A DNA stretch of 7,311 nt, from the NCBI GenBank assembly GCA_031278675.1, contig JAITJY010000026.1, positions 1 through 7,311 of the forward strand, in the 5' to 3' direction. A model generated the notes under the pieces. It ran no database searches. It was not told where the DNA came from and worked only from the letters and a program-made list of their open reading frames with translations. Position numbers and translations under genes: made by a program. Position 1 is the stretch's first letter; the number at the start of each line of letters is the position of its first letter. Origin of the DNA: Bifidobacteriaceae bacterium. GTDB lineage: Bacteria; Actinomycetota; Actinomycetes; Actinomycetales; WQXJ01. Of this stretch, positions 1 to 6,248 are shown in pieces.

Positions 1-124
1 CAACCTCGGTGTAGTAGCGAGTCAACGGCGTAGACAACGCCCTATCACCGTCACCCGCCGCGACCGACTTGAGCACATACTTGTAGCCATCCCCGGCGGT
101 GACAACCCGCATCGAAACCGTCAT
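1..124 (-). CDS. MobF/TrwC-type conjugative relaxase, N-terminal 41 codons (partial)
   Basis: The minus strand opens at an ATG at 124-122 and stays open to base 1, so only the first 41 residues are visible. They contain MTVSMRVVTAGDGYKYVLKS followed by a GDGDR...STPLTRYYTE stretch. I recognise this as the usual start of actinobacterial TraA/TrwC-type relaxases, the enzymes that nick one strand at oriT and lead it into the recipient cell. The tyrosines Y14/Y16 and the pair Y37-Y38 sit where MobF relaxases carry their catalytic tyrosine pairs; exact equivalence is inferred. A good ribosome binding site, GGAAGGGAG, ends 7 bases before the ATG (132-140 on the plus strand), which supports this start. 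Full-length relatives usually also have a helicase domain, which would lie left of the window. The gene follows the TIGR02391-type gene in the same direction after a gap of 142 bases. Confidence 0.82.
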   Translation of the reverse strand, partial: MTVSMRVVTAGDGYKYVLKSVAAGDGDRALSTPLTRYYTEV

Positions 125-266
125 CTCGGCGCTCCCTTCCGGCAGGAAGGTGCGCTATAAATCCCGGTCTACTGGTGGAGGTCCAGTATTCGATGTGGCC
201 ACTATTGCTTGCGCGCCAAGGGGGACTGGTCTCCTGCTGGCTTGGTCGGCGCGACGGCTTCGGCGG
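125..266. promoter_or_regulatory. Intergenic region upstream of the relaxase, with a small inverted repeat
   Basis: These 142 bases separate the TIGR02391-type gene from the relaxase start. They contain the relaxase ribosome binding site and one perfect 6-bp inverted repeat, TACTGG (170-175) and CCAGTA (183-188), with a 7-base spacer. A minus-strand TATAGC (154-159) could serve as a -10 element, but I see no convincing -35 at the right distance. The repeat could be an operator for relaxase expression. This is inference from position only. Confidence 0.25.
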
Positions 267-1124
267 CTAGAAGGGTTCTTTGACCTCATGGATCTCGCAC
301 TTGTCGAGCAGCCGTGCAAGGTAACTGTATGCGGCGAGCCTTTCCATGGCCTCTTGCTCGGTCAGTTCGAGCCTTGAGTGAGCGGCGGTGTTGCGCGCGG
401 TGAGGCTCAGGCCGGTTGCGAGGTTCACCAGGGCCTTCGCGAGTGGTTCGAGTCCGCCTCGCATGCTCTTGACTGTCTTGTCGGTCGGCTCTCCGGGCCA
501 GGCGAGTTTCGGTCTTCCGGGGGCCGGGTCGCCTGAGGACAGAGTCTGTTGCCAAAACGCGGTCGCGTCGACGTCGTTGCGGGATAGGCGTTGCTTCCAG
601 TGGGCGGTCAGCGCTTCGCTGGCCTCGTGGACAGCGACGCGGTATTGGTGGACGGTCCAGTGGGGTGCTGCCGCTGCCCAGACGACTGTGTGGAGTTGCG
701 CCGGCGAGAACGCTGGAAGCGACTCTTCGGCAACCTGTTCGGCGTCGGTGATCATGGCGTCGAGTCGGCCTTTGACGTTTGCGGTGGTCAGGCGGATGTC
801 TCGTGGTGTCAGCACGGCCTTCGGGTCGGCCATCAGCGACCAGTAGGAGACTGGATCGATAGGACCGATCCCTTGGACGACAATGTAGGCGCCGGTGACC
901 GCGACAGCGCTGGCTGCCGGCCCGGCAGTCATCGCGACCTGAAGCTCGCGGTCGCGAACAACATCTTTGTCTTGGCCGTCTTTCGTTGACACGGTGGGGA
1001 ACAGTCCGCGCGATTGCGACGAGGTCAGTTCGTTTTGGGTTTCCATCCAGGACTCGAACGCTGTTTCGAACCGCTCCACCGCGTCTTGCAGGCGGCGCAG
1101 GTAGTCGCCGCTGTAGTTTGCCAT
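267..1124 (-). CDS. TIGR02391/Ymh-family protein with HEPN-like R-x4-H motif
   Basis: A 285-residue protein. The N-terminal half (about 1-135) is not recognised. The C-terminal half, from FSPAQLHTVVWAAA (139-152) to the end, resembles the TIGR02391 (Ymh, PF09509) family: a helical block beginning near 137, an EASEAL helix (168-173), a charged linker, a GLEPLAKALVNLATGL segment, then ARNTAAH (243-249) and a final helix ending in LARLLDKCE. The ARNTAAH segment gives R244-x4-H249, the spacing of the catalytic motif in HEPN ribonucleases, so an RNA-cleaving or defence role is possible but not shown. The ATG at 1124 has an AGAGG ribosome binding site 7 bases upstream. The gene lies 48 bases after the 131-residue gene and before the relaxase, in the same direction, so it may be cargo of the mobile element. 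Family assignment is from memory of its motifs. Confidence 0.72.
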   Translation of the reverse strand: MANYSGDYLRRLQDAVERFETAFESWMETQNELTSSQSRGLFPTVSTKDGQDKDVVRDRELQVAMTAGPAASAVAVTGAYIVVQGIGPIDPVSYWSLMADPKAVLTPRDIRLTTANVKGRLDAMITDAEQVAEESLPAFSPAQLHTVVWAAAAPHWTVHQYRVAVHEASEALTAHWKQRLSRNDVDATAFWQQTLSSGDPAPGRPKLAWPGEPTDKTVKSMRGGLEPLAKALVNLATGLSLTARNTAAHSRLELTEQEAMERLAAYSYLARLLDKCEIHEVKEPF

Positions 1125-1172
1125 CGGGATGCCTCTTTTCCTATCGTGACGGGATGTGGTCCTTGCCCAAGG

Positions 1173-1568
1173 TTAGGGCCTGCCTCTGACGCGAGGTGTC
1201 CTCGGCTGGCCAATAGACCGGGCTGATTCGGCTGCGGCCACGGCGGTGGGCGGCACGGGTTGAGCGTCGAGATGGCTCCGGGTGTCAGAAGGGGGCTCCG
1301 GCGTCCAGCTTCGTTCGGGTTCGGCGGTGTTGGTGGCTTTGGCGACGTCGACCCAGTCGAGGTCGGGAAGGTCGCCGAGAGCTGCGCAGACCACTTGGTG
1401 GGCGTGATGTTCGATCCACGCCCAGGTCTTGACTCTGGTCATTGGGCCGGCAAGGATCAGGCCCCACTCGGTGGCGACCTCGCAGGCGATGGTGGCGGCT
1501 ATGTCGTGGGCGGGTTCGTTGTGGGCGCTGTCGGGGTTGTGACCGGCAAGCTCGGATGGTGGTGTCAT
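1173..1568 (-). CDS. Hypothetical protein, 131 aa, coupled to the zinc-ribbon recombinase-like gene
   Basis: I do not recognise this protein. Its ATG (1568-1566) overlaps the TGA of the preceding gene in an ATGA, so it is probably translated by the same ribosomes. Residues about 20-78 look like a small folded helical domain: an AATIACEVATEWG helix, then a segment with tryptophans and histidines around W49, W51, H54, H55 and H57, and an LPDLDWVDVAKAT segment. From about residue 80 the chain is rich in Pro, Ala, Ser and Arg and probably disordered, ending in a basic tail. There is no signal peptide or membrane segment. Its place at the end of the integrase operon suggests an accessory role in recombination or a cargo role, but nothing in the protein itself shows this. 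The tight coupling is the main reason to believe it is real. Confidence 0.6.
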   Translation of the reverse strand: MTPPSELAGHNPDSAHNEPAHDIAATIACEVATEWGLILAGPMTRVKTWAWIEHHAHQVVCAALGDLPDLDWVDVAKATNTAEPERSWTPEPPSDTRSHLDAQPVPPTAVAAAESARSIGQPRTPRVRGRP

Positions 1569-3028
1569 AGCGCGGGGTCAGCCCTTTCCGCGATGTAGGC
1601 GGCCCAGTCTCTTGATGCCAGGGCAGCCCATTTGACGGCTGTTTTGGGGGCGATTCCGATCAGGTCGGCGAGGACCGGGGAGGGGATCGCGCCGGCCAGC
1701 GCGAATAGCGCTGTCTTGCGGTGCTCGTGGCAGCCGATGCCGCGTTCGGCCAGTTCGCGGCGGATGTTTTCGGTGGCCATGGGCCTGCCTGGGACGCCTC
1801 CGGGGAACAGCCAGCCGTTGTCTTGGGCGTTGTAAGACGCGTGGCCCCTGGCGGCGGCGTGCTCCGTGACGAGCCGGTCGATCGGAGGAGGCATCTCAAT
1901 GGCGGTGGCGCCGAACCGGACGAGGACTTCGCCTCCCGGGGCGGCGGCGACTTGGCTGGCGGTCATCGCGACGATGCCGCACAGGGGCTGGGCGAACAAG
2001 ATGGCGAAGAGCCCGGCGACCCGGGCGTAAAGCTTTACCGTGTCATCGCGCAAGAGGGTCTCAACGGCCCGCCACCGTTCCTCGTCTGGGATGGTGACCT
2101 GCGGCTGGGGCGGTTCGCGGGGCCGCAGCGAAAGACGCGGGTTGGCGCGGGTGTCGGCCAGCCAGGCGACGAACGGGTAGACGGCCCAGCGCCGTCCGGG
2201 GTGCTCGTTCAGGTAACGCTCAAGGTCGGTTTGCGTTAGCTGGGTGACCGCCTTGCCTAGCTGTTCGGCCCAGTCCATGAGTTTGACGGCGGCGTTGACG
2301 CGGGCGCGGGCGGCGTTGACCGTCGCGTTCGATAGGGGCCCCCGGCTGGCGTTGGCGCGCAATCTGCGGAACTCCGCCCACCTGCCGAACCTGGTCACGA
2401 CTGCTTTGTGATGGTCGGGCCGGGCAGCGGCGATCTGTTCGAGCCACGCTTCGGCGCGGGCGATCTGCGGCTGGTAGACGGGCAGCACCCCGCAGGACAC
2501 CAACAAGTCGCGCAGATAGTTCCGAGTCTTGTCCGACGGCAAGGCTTCGAACGTTGAGTGGCTGATCGCGGCCTCGCCGCGAGCCATCTCACCCAGCAGT
2601 GCGACGCCGTGGCCGGGTGGGCGGGTCAGCCAGGTCAGGGCGTTCTGCGGCCGATGGGAGGCGACCATCGCGTCGAACAGCGGCGCCAGTTCGGCGCGGA
2701 CCTGGCCGGTCGCGGGATCACGGAGCGTGTCCGCCAGGCGTTGTTTGAGGAAGCAACGGGCGCAGCGGGACGCGCCGTAAGGGTGGGCCTCGCTGCCGCA
2801 CTCAGCGCACGCGAACACCGAGGGGTGCCCCGCGCACCTGGCGCACACCGGCTCGCCGGCGGAGTCGCGGTAACCCAACGGTCTGGTCTGGCCGCAGGCG
2901 TGGCACTTGGCCGGATGGTAGTGGACTCGCCGCAAGCACTTGAAGCACACGTTCCCGTGTGGCATCTGGCGCGGGGCTCTGGCCGGTTCGCGCCCGCACT
3001 CGGCGCAACCTGAGGCGGCACTCGTCAT
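1565..3028 (-). CDS. Three-zinc-ribbon protein with catalytically degenerate tyrosine-recombinase domain
   Basis: A 487-residue protein. The ATG at 3028-3026 is chosen because it overlaps the stop of the HTH gene (ATGA) and begins just before the first cysteine motif; the frame stays open further upstream but that part is a shadow. Residues 8-92 carry six CxxC pairs (C8/C11, C28/C31, C42/C45, C62/C65, C74/C77, C89/C92), fitting three zinc ribbons. About 195-295 resembles a core-binding domain, and 315-480 a tyrosine-recombinase catalytic fold, with WLFPG (406-410), H434-x-x-R437 and a final LIGIAPKTAVKW segment. The box I arginine appears replaced (C350-G351), the GH histidine is I459, and W467 stands near the expected tyrosine. 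It is therefore probably not an active recombinase. A DNA-binding or target-selecting partner of the upstream integrase is the likely role, by inference from the operon. Confidence 0.82.
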   Translation of the reverse strand: MTSAASGCAECGREPARAPRQMPHGNVCFKCLRRVHYHPAKCHACGQTRPLGYRDSAGEPVCARCAGHPSVFACAECGSEAHPYGASRCARCFLKQRLADTLRDPATGQVRAELAPLFDAMVASHRPQNALTWLTRPPGHGVALLGEMARGEAAISHSTFEALPSDKTRNYLRDLLVSCGVLPVYQPQIARAEAWLEQIAAARPDHHKAVVTRFGRWAEFRRLRANASRGPLSNATVNAARARVNAAVKLMDWAEQLGKAVTQLTQTDLERYLNEHPGRRWAVYPFVAWLADTRANPRLSLRPREPPQPQVTIPDEERWRAVETLLRDDTVKLYARVAGLFAILFAQPLCGIVAMTASQVAAAPGGEVLVRFGATAIEMPPPIDRLVTEHAAARGHASYNAQDNGWLFPGGVPGRPMATENIRRELAERGIGCHEHRKTALFALAGAIPSPVLADLIGIAPKTAVKWAALASRDWAAYIAERADPAL

Positions 3029-3360
3029 ACGGTCGGGCCGGGCCGGCGCACGGCGGCGCGCACCGGCCGCAGCGTCCCGATGGCCGGACCCGCCTCCCCG
3101 TTGGCGGCCTTCGGCCGGGCTTGCTCTGCGACCTCGAGCACAAGGAGTTCCGCGGCGTCGCATTCGAGGATGTCGCACAACGCCGCCAGCAACTCCGTGT
3201 TGATTCGCTGCGGCGGCGTGGTCACCAACTTGTGCACGTACTGGCGCGACAGGGCGACCCCCCTCGCGGCCAGTGGCTCGAGCAGGTCGCTGGTTTGGAA
3301 CATGCCGCGCAGCGCCATCGCCTGCCGCAGGTTCCATCGCATCGAGACGTGTCTGCTCAT
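3025..3360 (-). CDS. Cro/C1-type helix-turn-helix protein
   Basis: A 111-residue protein. Residues 7-77 match the Cro/C1-type HTH pattern (HTH_26-like): MRWNLRQAMALRGM, a segment around SDLLEPLAARGVALSRQYVHKLV that should hold the helix-turn-helix, then a TELLAALCDILECDAAELL helix. The last 30 residues are rich in Arg, Pro and Ala and probably flexible. The ATG (3360-3358) overlaps the integrase TGA, and its own TGA overlaps the next ATG, so it sits coupled between the two recombinase-like genes. Small HTH proteins next to integrases often control integrase expression or act as directionality factors. Which of these applies cannot be told from sequence. The inverted repeat upstream of the integrase (4496-4519) is a candidate binding site. 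Confidence 0.88.
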   Translation of the reverse strand: MSRHVSMRWNLRQAMALRGMFQTSDLLEPLAARGVALSRQYVHKLVTTPPQRINTELLAALCDILECDAAELLVLEVAEQARPKAANGEAGPAIGTLRPVRAAVRRPGPTV

Positions 3361-4466
3361 TGTTTCCCTTCCCGTTCGTAAACCCTGGCCAAAGCCTTCC
3401 GCAGGGTCTGGTTCTTGAAATCGCTGCTGACCGAGGTGTAAAGCGCGGTCGTCGAGGCGTAGGAATGGCCGACCTGCTCCTGGACGAACCGCTCCGGATA
3501 GCCGTGCTCGACCAGATGAGTCACATACGAATGCCGCAAGCAGTGCATCGTCAACGCCGGATCCAATCCCGCCTCGGCGCGCAACGCCGAGAAACGCTGG
3601 TCCATCCACTTCACGCCCACGCGGGTGCGCCGCTCGGTCAGCCACAACGCCGGCCGGTCGCCCGGGTCGAGCAACGGGCGGGCCTGGTCGACCCACAGCC
3701 GCAGCCCGTCGACCGCCCAGTCGAACTCGGGAACCGCCAGCACCGTGCGACGCCTCGGCGACCCGCCCCGCTTCGACTTGCCGTAGCGCACGAACACCGA
3801 CCCGCACGCGCCCCACCTTGGCACGTGCGGGTTCGGGCGCAAGTCCACCACGTCCAGCATGCACAGCTCCCGGCGGCGCAGCCCGAACGCGTACCCCGTC
3901 TTGACCATCACCGCGTCGCGCAACGCCGGCAGAGCCCCCTTGCGTCCCGAGGACGCCAACCGGTCCACCCTGTCGTCCAGGAAATCGAAGAACCGCTGCA
4001 ACTCGTCGTAGCCGAACGGTCGCCGTTGCGGCAACCCCTCGTAGTCCGTCAGATGCGCCATCGTGTTGTGGTCGTAGCAGACCTGCGCGGGCGCCCGACC
4101 GAACCGGCCCTCGCACTGCTCGACCCACTCGTAGCGCGCGTCCGTGACGTAGTCGCAGAACAGCCGCAACGAGAGGTGGTATCCCCGGATCGTCGAGGGC
4201 GCCAGCCGTCCGCTGCCGGACATCAGCGACACCGTGAAGTCCTCAACGTCCCCCGCCGTCCACTCCCACGGGCGCCGTTCGGCGAAATCCGCGAACCGGC
4301 GCACCAACGCCACCCGCGGCTCGACCGTCGTCGGCAGCAGCCCCCGCGACCGCTGCTGGCGCTCCCACCCCGACAACATCGCCTCGAACACCGCCGCCGG
4401 CTCGTCCAAATGCGCCACACCCTCGGCCAACACCAGCCGAGCCGACCCCGGAACAGCCACCCGCAC
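3357..4466 (-). CDS. Tyrosine site-specific recombinase (integrase)
   Basis: A 369-residue phage-type integrase with a complete catalytic set. Residues about 25-125 form the SAM-like core-binding domain and about 150-355 the catalytic domain. I see box I R197 (GLRRREL), a lysine in the beta-hairpin (K230 or K232), H308-x-x-R311 (MHCLRHSY), G333-H334 and the nucleophile Y343 (TTALYTSV). The enzyme should cut and rejoin DNA at att sites through a 3'-phosphotyrosine link. It is the first gene of a coupled operon, and its TGA overlaps the ATG of the HTH gene. The start is uncertain: GTG at 4466 has only a G-run directly before it, and GTG at 4460 is better spaced from GGGGG (4467-4471). The loss is two residues either way. 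Confidence 0.93.
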   Translation of the reverse strand: MRVAVPGSARLVLAEGVAHLDEPAAVFEAMLSGWERQQRSRGLLPTTVEPRVALVRRFADFAERRPWEWTAGDVEDFTVSLMSGSGRLAPSTIRGYHLSLRLFCDYVTDARYEWVEQCEGRFGRAPAQVCYDHNTMAHLTDYEGLPQRRPFGYDELQRFFDFLDDRVDRLASSGRKGALPALRDAVMVKTGYAFGLRRRELCMLDVVDLRPNPHVPRWGACGSVFVRYGKSKRGGSPRRRTVLAVPEFDWAVDGLRLWVDQARPLLDPGDRPALWLTERRTRVGVKWMDQRFSALRAEAGLDPALTMHCLRHSYVTHLVEHGYPERFVQEQVGHSYASTTALYTSVSSDFKNQTLRKALARVYEREGKQ

Positions 4467-4495
4467 CCCCCAAAACTGTCAACGTAAACACGACA

Positions 4496-4537
4496 ATGCC
4501 GCCTACACGTTACCGGCATAGGTTCCGCGAACGTCAA
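4496..4537 (-). promoter_or_regulatory. Candidate promoter and operator of the integrase operon
   Basis: On the minus strand TTGACG (plus 4532-4537) is followed after 19 bases by TAACGT (plus 4507-4512), which fits a -35 and an actinobacterial TAnnnT -10 with a long spacer. A perfect inverted repeat ATGCCG (4496-4501) and CGGCAT (4514-4519) flanks the -10. That is a fitting place for the operon's HTH protein to repress transcription. The AACGTAAA and AACGTCAA sequences on either side could also be integrase arm sites. All of this is pattern and position; none of it is proven. Confidence 0.32.
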
Positions 4538-4742
4538 ATCAGACCCCCAGCCGCCCCGGCCGTCGCAATAGTCGCCGCGCCGCTGCCAGCAAATGTCTCA
4601 TTTCCGTCGATAGTGGGTTCTTTTTTCCACGTCAGCAAGAAGTGTGAGCCAGTGTCGTGGGCCGATTTGGTCGGGCTGTTCTGGCGCCTGCCGCTGATTC
4701 GGTAGAGTTGCTGGCGACGGCGGTGGCGCTGCTGGAGCCGGT

Positions 4743-4771
4743 CACGGTGTCGCAGAATCTGCGACACCGTG
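4743..4771. repeat. Palindrome copy 1, perfect, 14-bp arms
   Basis: The arms CACGGTGTCGCAGA (4743-4756) and TCTGCGACACCGTG (4758-4771) are exactly complementary around a single central A at 4757. The inner 25 bp (4745-4769) is the unit shared with the other copies. No T-run follows, so it does not look like an intrinsic terminator. A two-fold symmetric protein-binding site or a cruciform-forming element fits better. Confidence 0.9.
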
Positions 4772-4809
4772 GGGGCGCAAGGTTTGCGGGGCCATCGACG
4801 CCTAGCTTG

Positions 4810-4834
4810 CGGTGGGGGACATTTTCCCCAACCG
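4810..4834. repeat. Palindrome copy 2, imperfect (10 of 12 pairs)
   Basis: The left half CGGTGGGGGACA pairs with the right half TTTCCCCAACCG around T4822, with two mismatches. It keeps the CGGT...ACCG ends of the family, but its interior is G-rich instead of GTCG. It is recognised as a member because length, centre position and ends agree with copies 1 and 5. Confidence 0.55.
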
Positions 4835-4845
4835 TCGCCGGGTTC

Positions 4846-4870
4846 TGGTGCCGGAAACTTTCCGGGACCG
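4846..4870. repeat. Palindrome copy 3, imperfect (10 of 12 pairs)
   Basis: The centre is a perfect CCGGAAA (4851-4857), C4858, TTTCCGG (4859-4865). The outer bases, TGGTG at left and GACCG at right, pair except at two positions. Aligned with copy 5 it agrees at 17 of 25 positions, mostly in the ends and in the A/T bases next to the centre. Confidence 0.6.
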
Positions 4871-4877
4871 TGATCCT

Positions 4878-4902
4878 CGGTGTCAGAAAGTTGCCGATAT
4901 CG
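4878..4902. repeat. Palindrome copy 4, degenerate (8 of 12 pairs)
   Basis: The left half CGGTGTCAGAAA and right half TTGCCGATATCG surround G4890. It agrees with copy 5 at 19 of 25 positions, so it is related, but only 8 of 12 pairs are kept. It may be a decayed copy. The overlapping GCCGA/TCGGC stem (4893-4907) could form instead. Confidence 0.5.
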
Positions 4903-4930
4903 TCGGCGCTGCCCGCTGATCCTTCATGTT

Positions 4931-4955
4931 CGGTGTCGCCAAGTTGGCGACACCG
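4931..4955. repeat. Palindrome copy 5, perfect, 12-bp arms
   Basis: CGGTGTCGCCAA (4931-4942) and TTGGCGACACCG (4944-4955) are exactly complementary around G4943. It shares CGGTGTCG and CGACACCG with copy 1, while the inner four bases differ (CCAA/TTGG against CAGA/TCTG), and the pairing is kept in both. Confidence 0.9.
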
Positions 4956-5141
4956 TTGGGCGTCCTGCGCCTTGACCCGAGTCAGTGCCAGACGGTCACG
5001 CCGAACGCTTGCGTTCGCTGCGTGGCGTCTCGACGAGCGGCGTAGCCGCGAGGAGTAGAAGAGTGGCCTCCGAAAACAGACCTCTGGGAGAGGTTGCGCA
5101 CCTGTGTGGTGAAAGACCTACGCAGGAAGGGGGCTTCCGTC

Positions 5142-6248
5142 ATGGAAGATCACATGAACGCGGCCAGCTTCACCGAGATGGCCGTGGACAGGATCAGCGT
5201 CGGTGCCCGGCATCGCAAGGATATGGGCGACATCGGCGTGTTGGCCGAGTCGATTCGACGGCTCGGGTTGCTGCAACCCATCACCGTCACGCCCGACGGC
5301 GTGCTGGTGTGCGGGGCGCGGCGATTGGCCGCCGTGAAGCATCTGGGCTGGGAACGGGTGATGGTGTGCGTCCGGCCTGGCCTGTCGCCTCGGCTGGCTG
5401 CGCTGATGGCCGAGCGGGACGAGAACATGGCCCGCAAGCAGTTCACCACTTCGGAGGCGGCGACGCTGTACGAGGAGATGAAGAGCGAGATTGCCGCCGA
5501 TGCTGCACGGCGGGCGCAGGCGACGCAGTTCGCGCCGGGGCATGCGCCGAACCAGCATGGGCAGCCTGCTGCGCCACCGCAGGCACAGGGCGACTCTCGG
5601 GTGCAGGCGGCGCAGCTCGTGGGTGGGCCGTCGCACGCCACTTTGGAGAAGGTGGTGACGCTGCGGGAGATCGTGGCTGACACCTACCGGACCCCGCAGA
5701 TGCGGCAGACGGCGGCGGCAGGGTTGCAAGCCATCGACGCAGGGGAGCCGGTGGACCGGGTGTTCCTGCCGGTGCGGACGGCGATGCGAGTCGAGGAGTT
5801 GGAGTCGATCACGTCCGACAGAGACGAGTCACCAGAGGTGCGCAAGGCGGCCAGGCAGGGCTTGATTCTGATGTCCAAGCTCCAGGAAGAGCACCAACTG
5901 TCGGCCTCCGAGCTGGATCGCGCTGCACAGGTCGCCCTTGACCGGGTGAACCTGGCCGACCGGAAGGCGAAGCGGAAACCGAAGAATCCGAGGCCGGTCA
6001 AGCCTCCGAAGGAGAAGAAGGCAGGCATGGGAGCGTTCGGTGCTCTGTGGGTCATCCACACGGACTGGCCTAGCCAATTCGATGCCACTGAAGTCGGCAC
6101 CAAGCTGGCTGACGACAAGTGGGACTTGTTCACCCAGGCGATCCAGGCCGGGGTGCGGTTCTGGCGGCAGGCCAAGGAAGCGCGTGACGGAATTGTGCAG
6201 CACCCCGCTGCCGAATTGCCCGAGCCGGAGAGCGAGGGCCAGCGATGA
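5142..6248 (+). CDS. ParB-like DNA-binding protein
   Basis: A 368-residue protein. The ATG at 5142 is chosen because AGGAAGGGGG (5124-5133) lies 8 bases upstream; the frame opens earlier with a TTG at 5094, and an ATG at 5154 is less likely. Residues 15-80 form a ParB N-terminal domain: SIRRLGLLQPITV and the box II-like CGARRLAAVKHLGW (57-70), where ParB proteins have GERR and bind CTP. ENMARKQFTTSEAA (94-107) continues the ParB pattern, and 152-175 (RVQAAQLVGG...TLEKVV) looks like a KorB/ParB-type HTH. Two similar segments follow (184-196 and 230-242), then a basic Lys/Pro linker (273-294) and an unrecognised C-terminal domain with several tryptophans. No ParA is visible, so it may serve regulation, replication or maintenance of the element rather than chromosome segregation. 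The palindromes upstream are candidate binding sites. Confidence 0.82.
   Translation: MEDHMNAASFTEMAVDRISVGARHRKDMGDIGVLAESIRRLGLLQPITVTPDGVLVCGARRLAAVKHLGWERVMVCVRPGLSPRLAALMAERDENMARKQFTTSEAATLYEEMKSEIAADAARRAQATQFAPGHAPNQHGQPAAPPQAQGDSRVQAAQLVGGPSHATLEKVVTLREIVADTYRTPQMRQTAAAGLQAIDAGEPVDRVFLPVRTAMRVEELESITSDRDESPEVRKAARQGLILMSKLQEEHQLSASELDRAAQVALDRVNLADRKAKRKPKNPRPVKPPKEKKAGMGAFGALWVIHTDWPSQFDATEVGTKLADDKWDLFTQAIQAGVRFWRQAKEARDGIVQHPAAELPEPESEGQR

Larger units (their letters stand above)
4467..5141. other. Divergent non-coding region between the integrase and ParB-like genes
   Basis: About 675 bases without a gene I can support. The open frames on both strands here are short, look like no family and run through palindromes. 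Contents from left to right: the candidate integrase promoter and operator (4496-4537); a stretch with a run of six T (4621-4626) flanked by GTGG and CCAC; five related 25-bp palindromes (4745-4955); a TTGACC that could be a -35 for the rightward genes (4972-4977) but with no good -10; hairpins CGAACGC/GCGTTCG (5002-5017) and GCGGC/GCCGC (5037-5049); and the ribosome binding site of the ParB-like gene (5124-5133). It may also contain an att site, an oriT or the border between two elements. Confidence 0.7.

Noticed and set aside
99..377. Plus-strand 92-residue ORF
   Set aside because: It runs antisense through the relaxase start and the 3' end of the TIGR02391-type gene, has no family resemblance, and both minus-strand genes are better supported.
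3029..3337. Upstream extension of the zinc-ribbon gene
   Set aside because: The frame is open but overlaps the HTH gene in another frame, while the ATG at 3028 has the ATGA coupling.
3025..4128. Long 367-residue minus-strand frame
   Set aside because: Only its last 111 residues (from 3360) are real, the HTH protein; the upstream part is out of frame within the integrase.
3273..4487. Plus-strand 404-residue ORF
   Set aside because: It is antisense to the integrase, whose catalytic residues are all present; the protein is Arg/Pro/Gln-rich, as expected of a shadow frame in high-GC DNA.
4745..4955. CRISPR array or plasmid iterons
   Set aside because: Units are palindromic with differing centres and irregular spacing (65, 36, 32 and 53 bases between centres), unlike constant repeats with uniform spacers or directly repeated iterons.
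4743..4955. Rho-independent terminators
   Set aside because: No T-run follows any palindrome on either strand, and no gene ends close by; the flanking genes diverge from here.
4657..5058. Plus-strand 133-residue ORF in the central region
   Set aside because: It passes through all five palindromes, resembles no family and has no clear ribosome binding site. The frame is open probably by chance.
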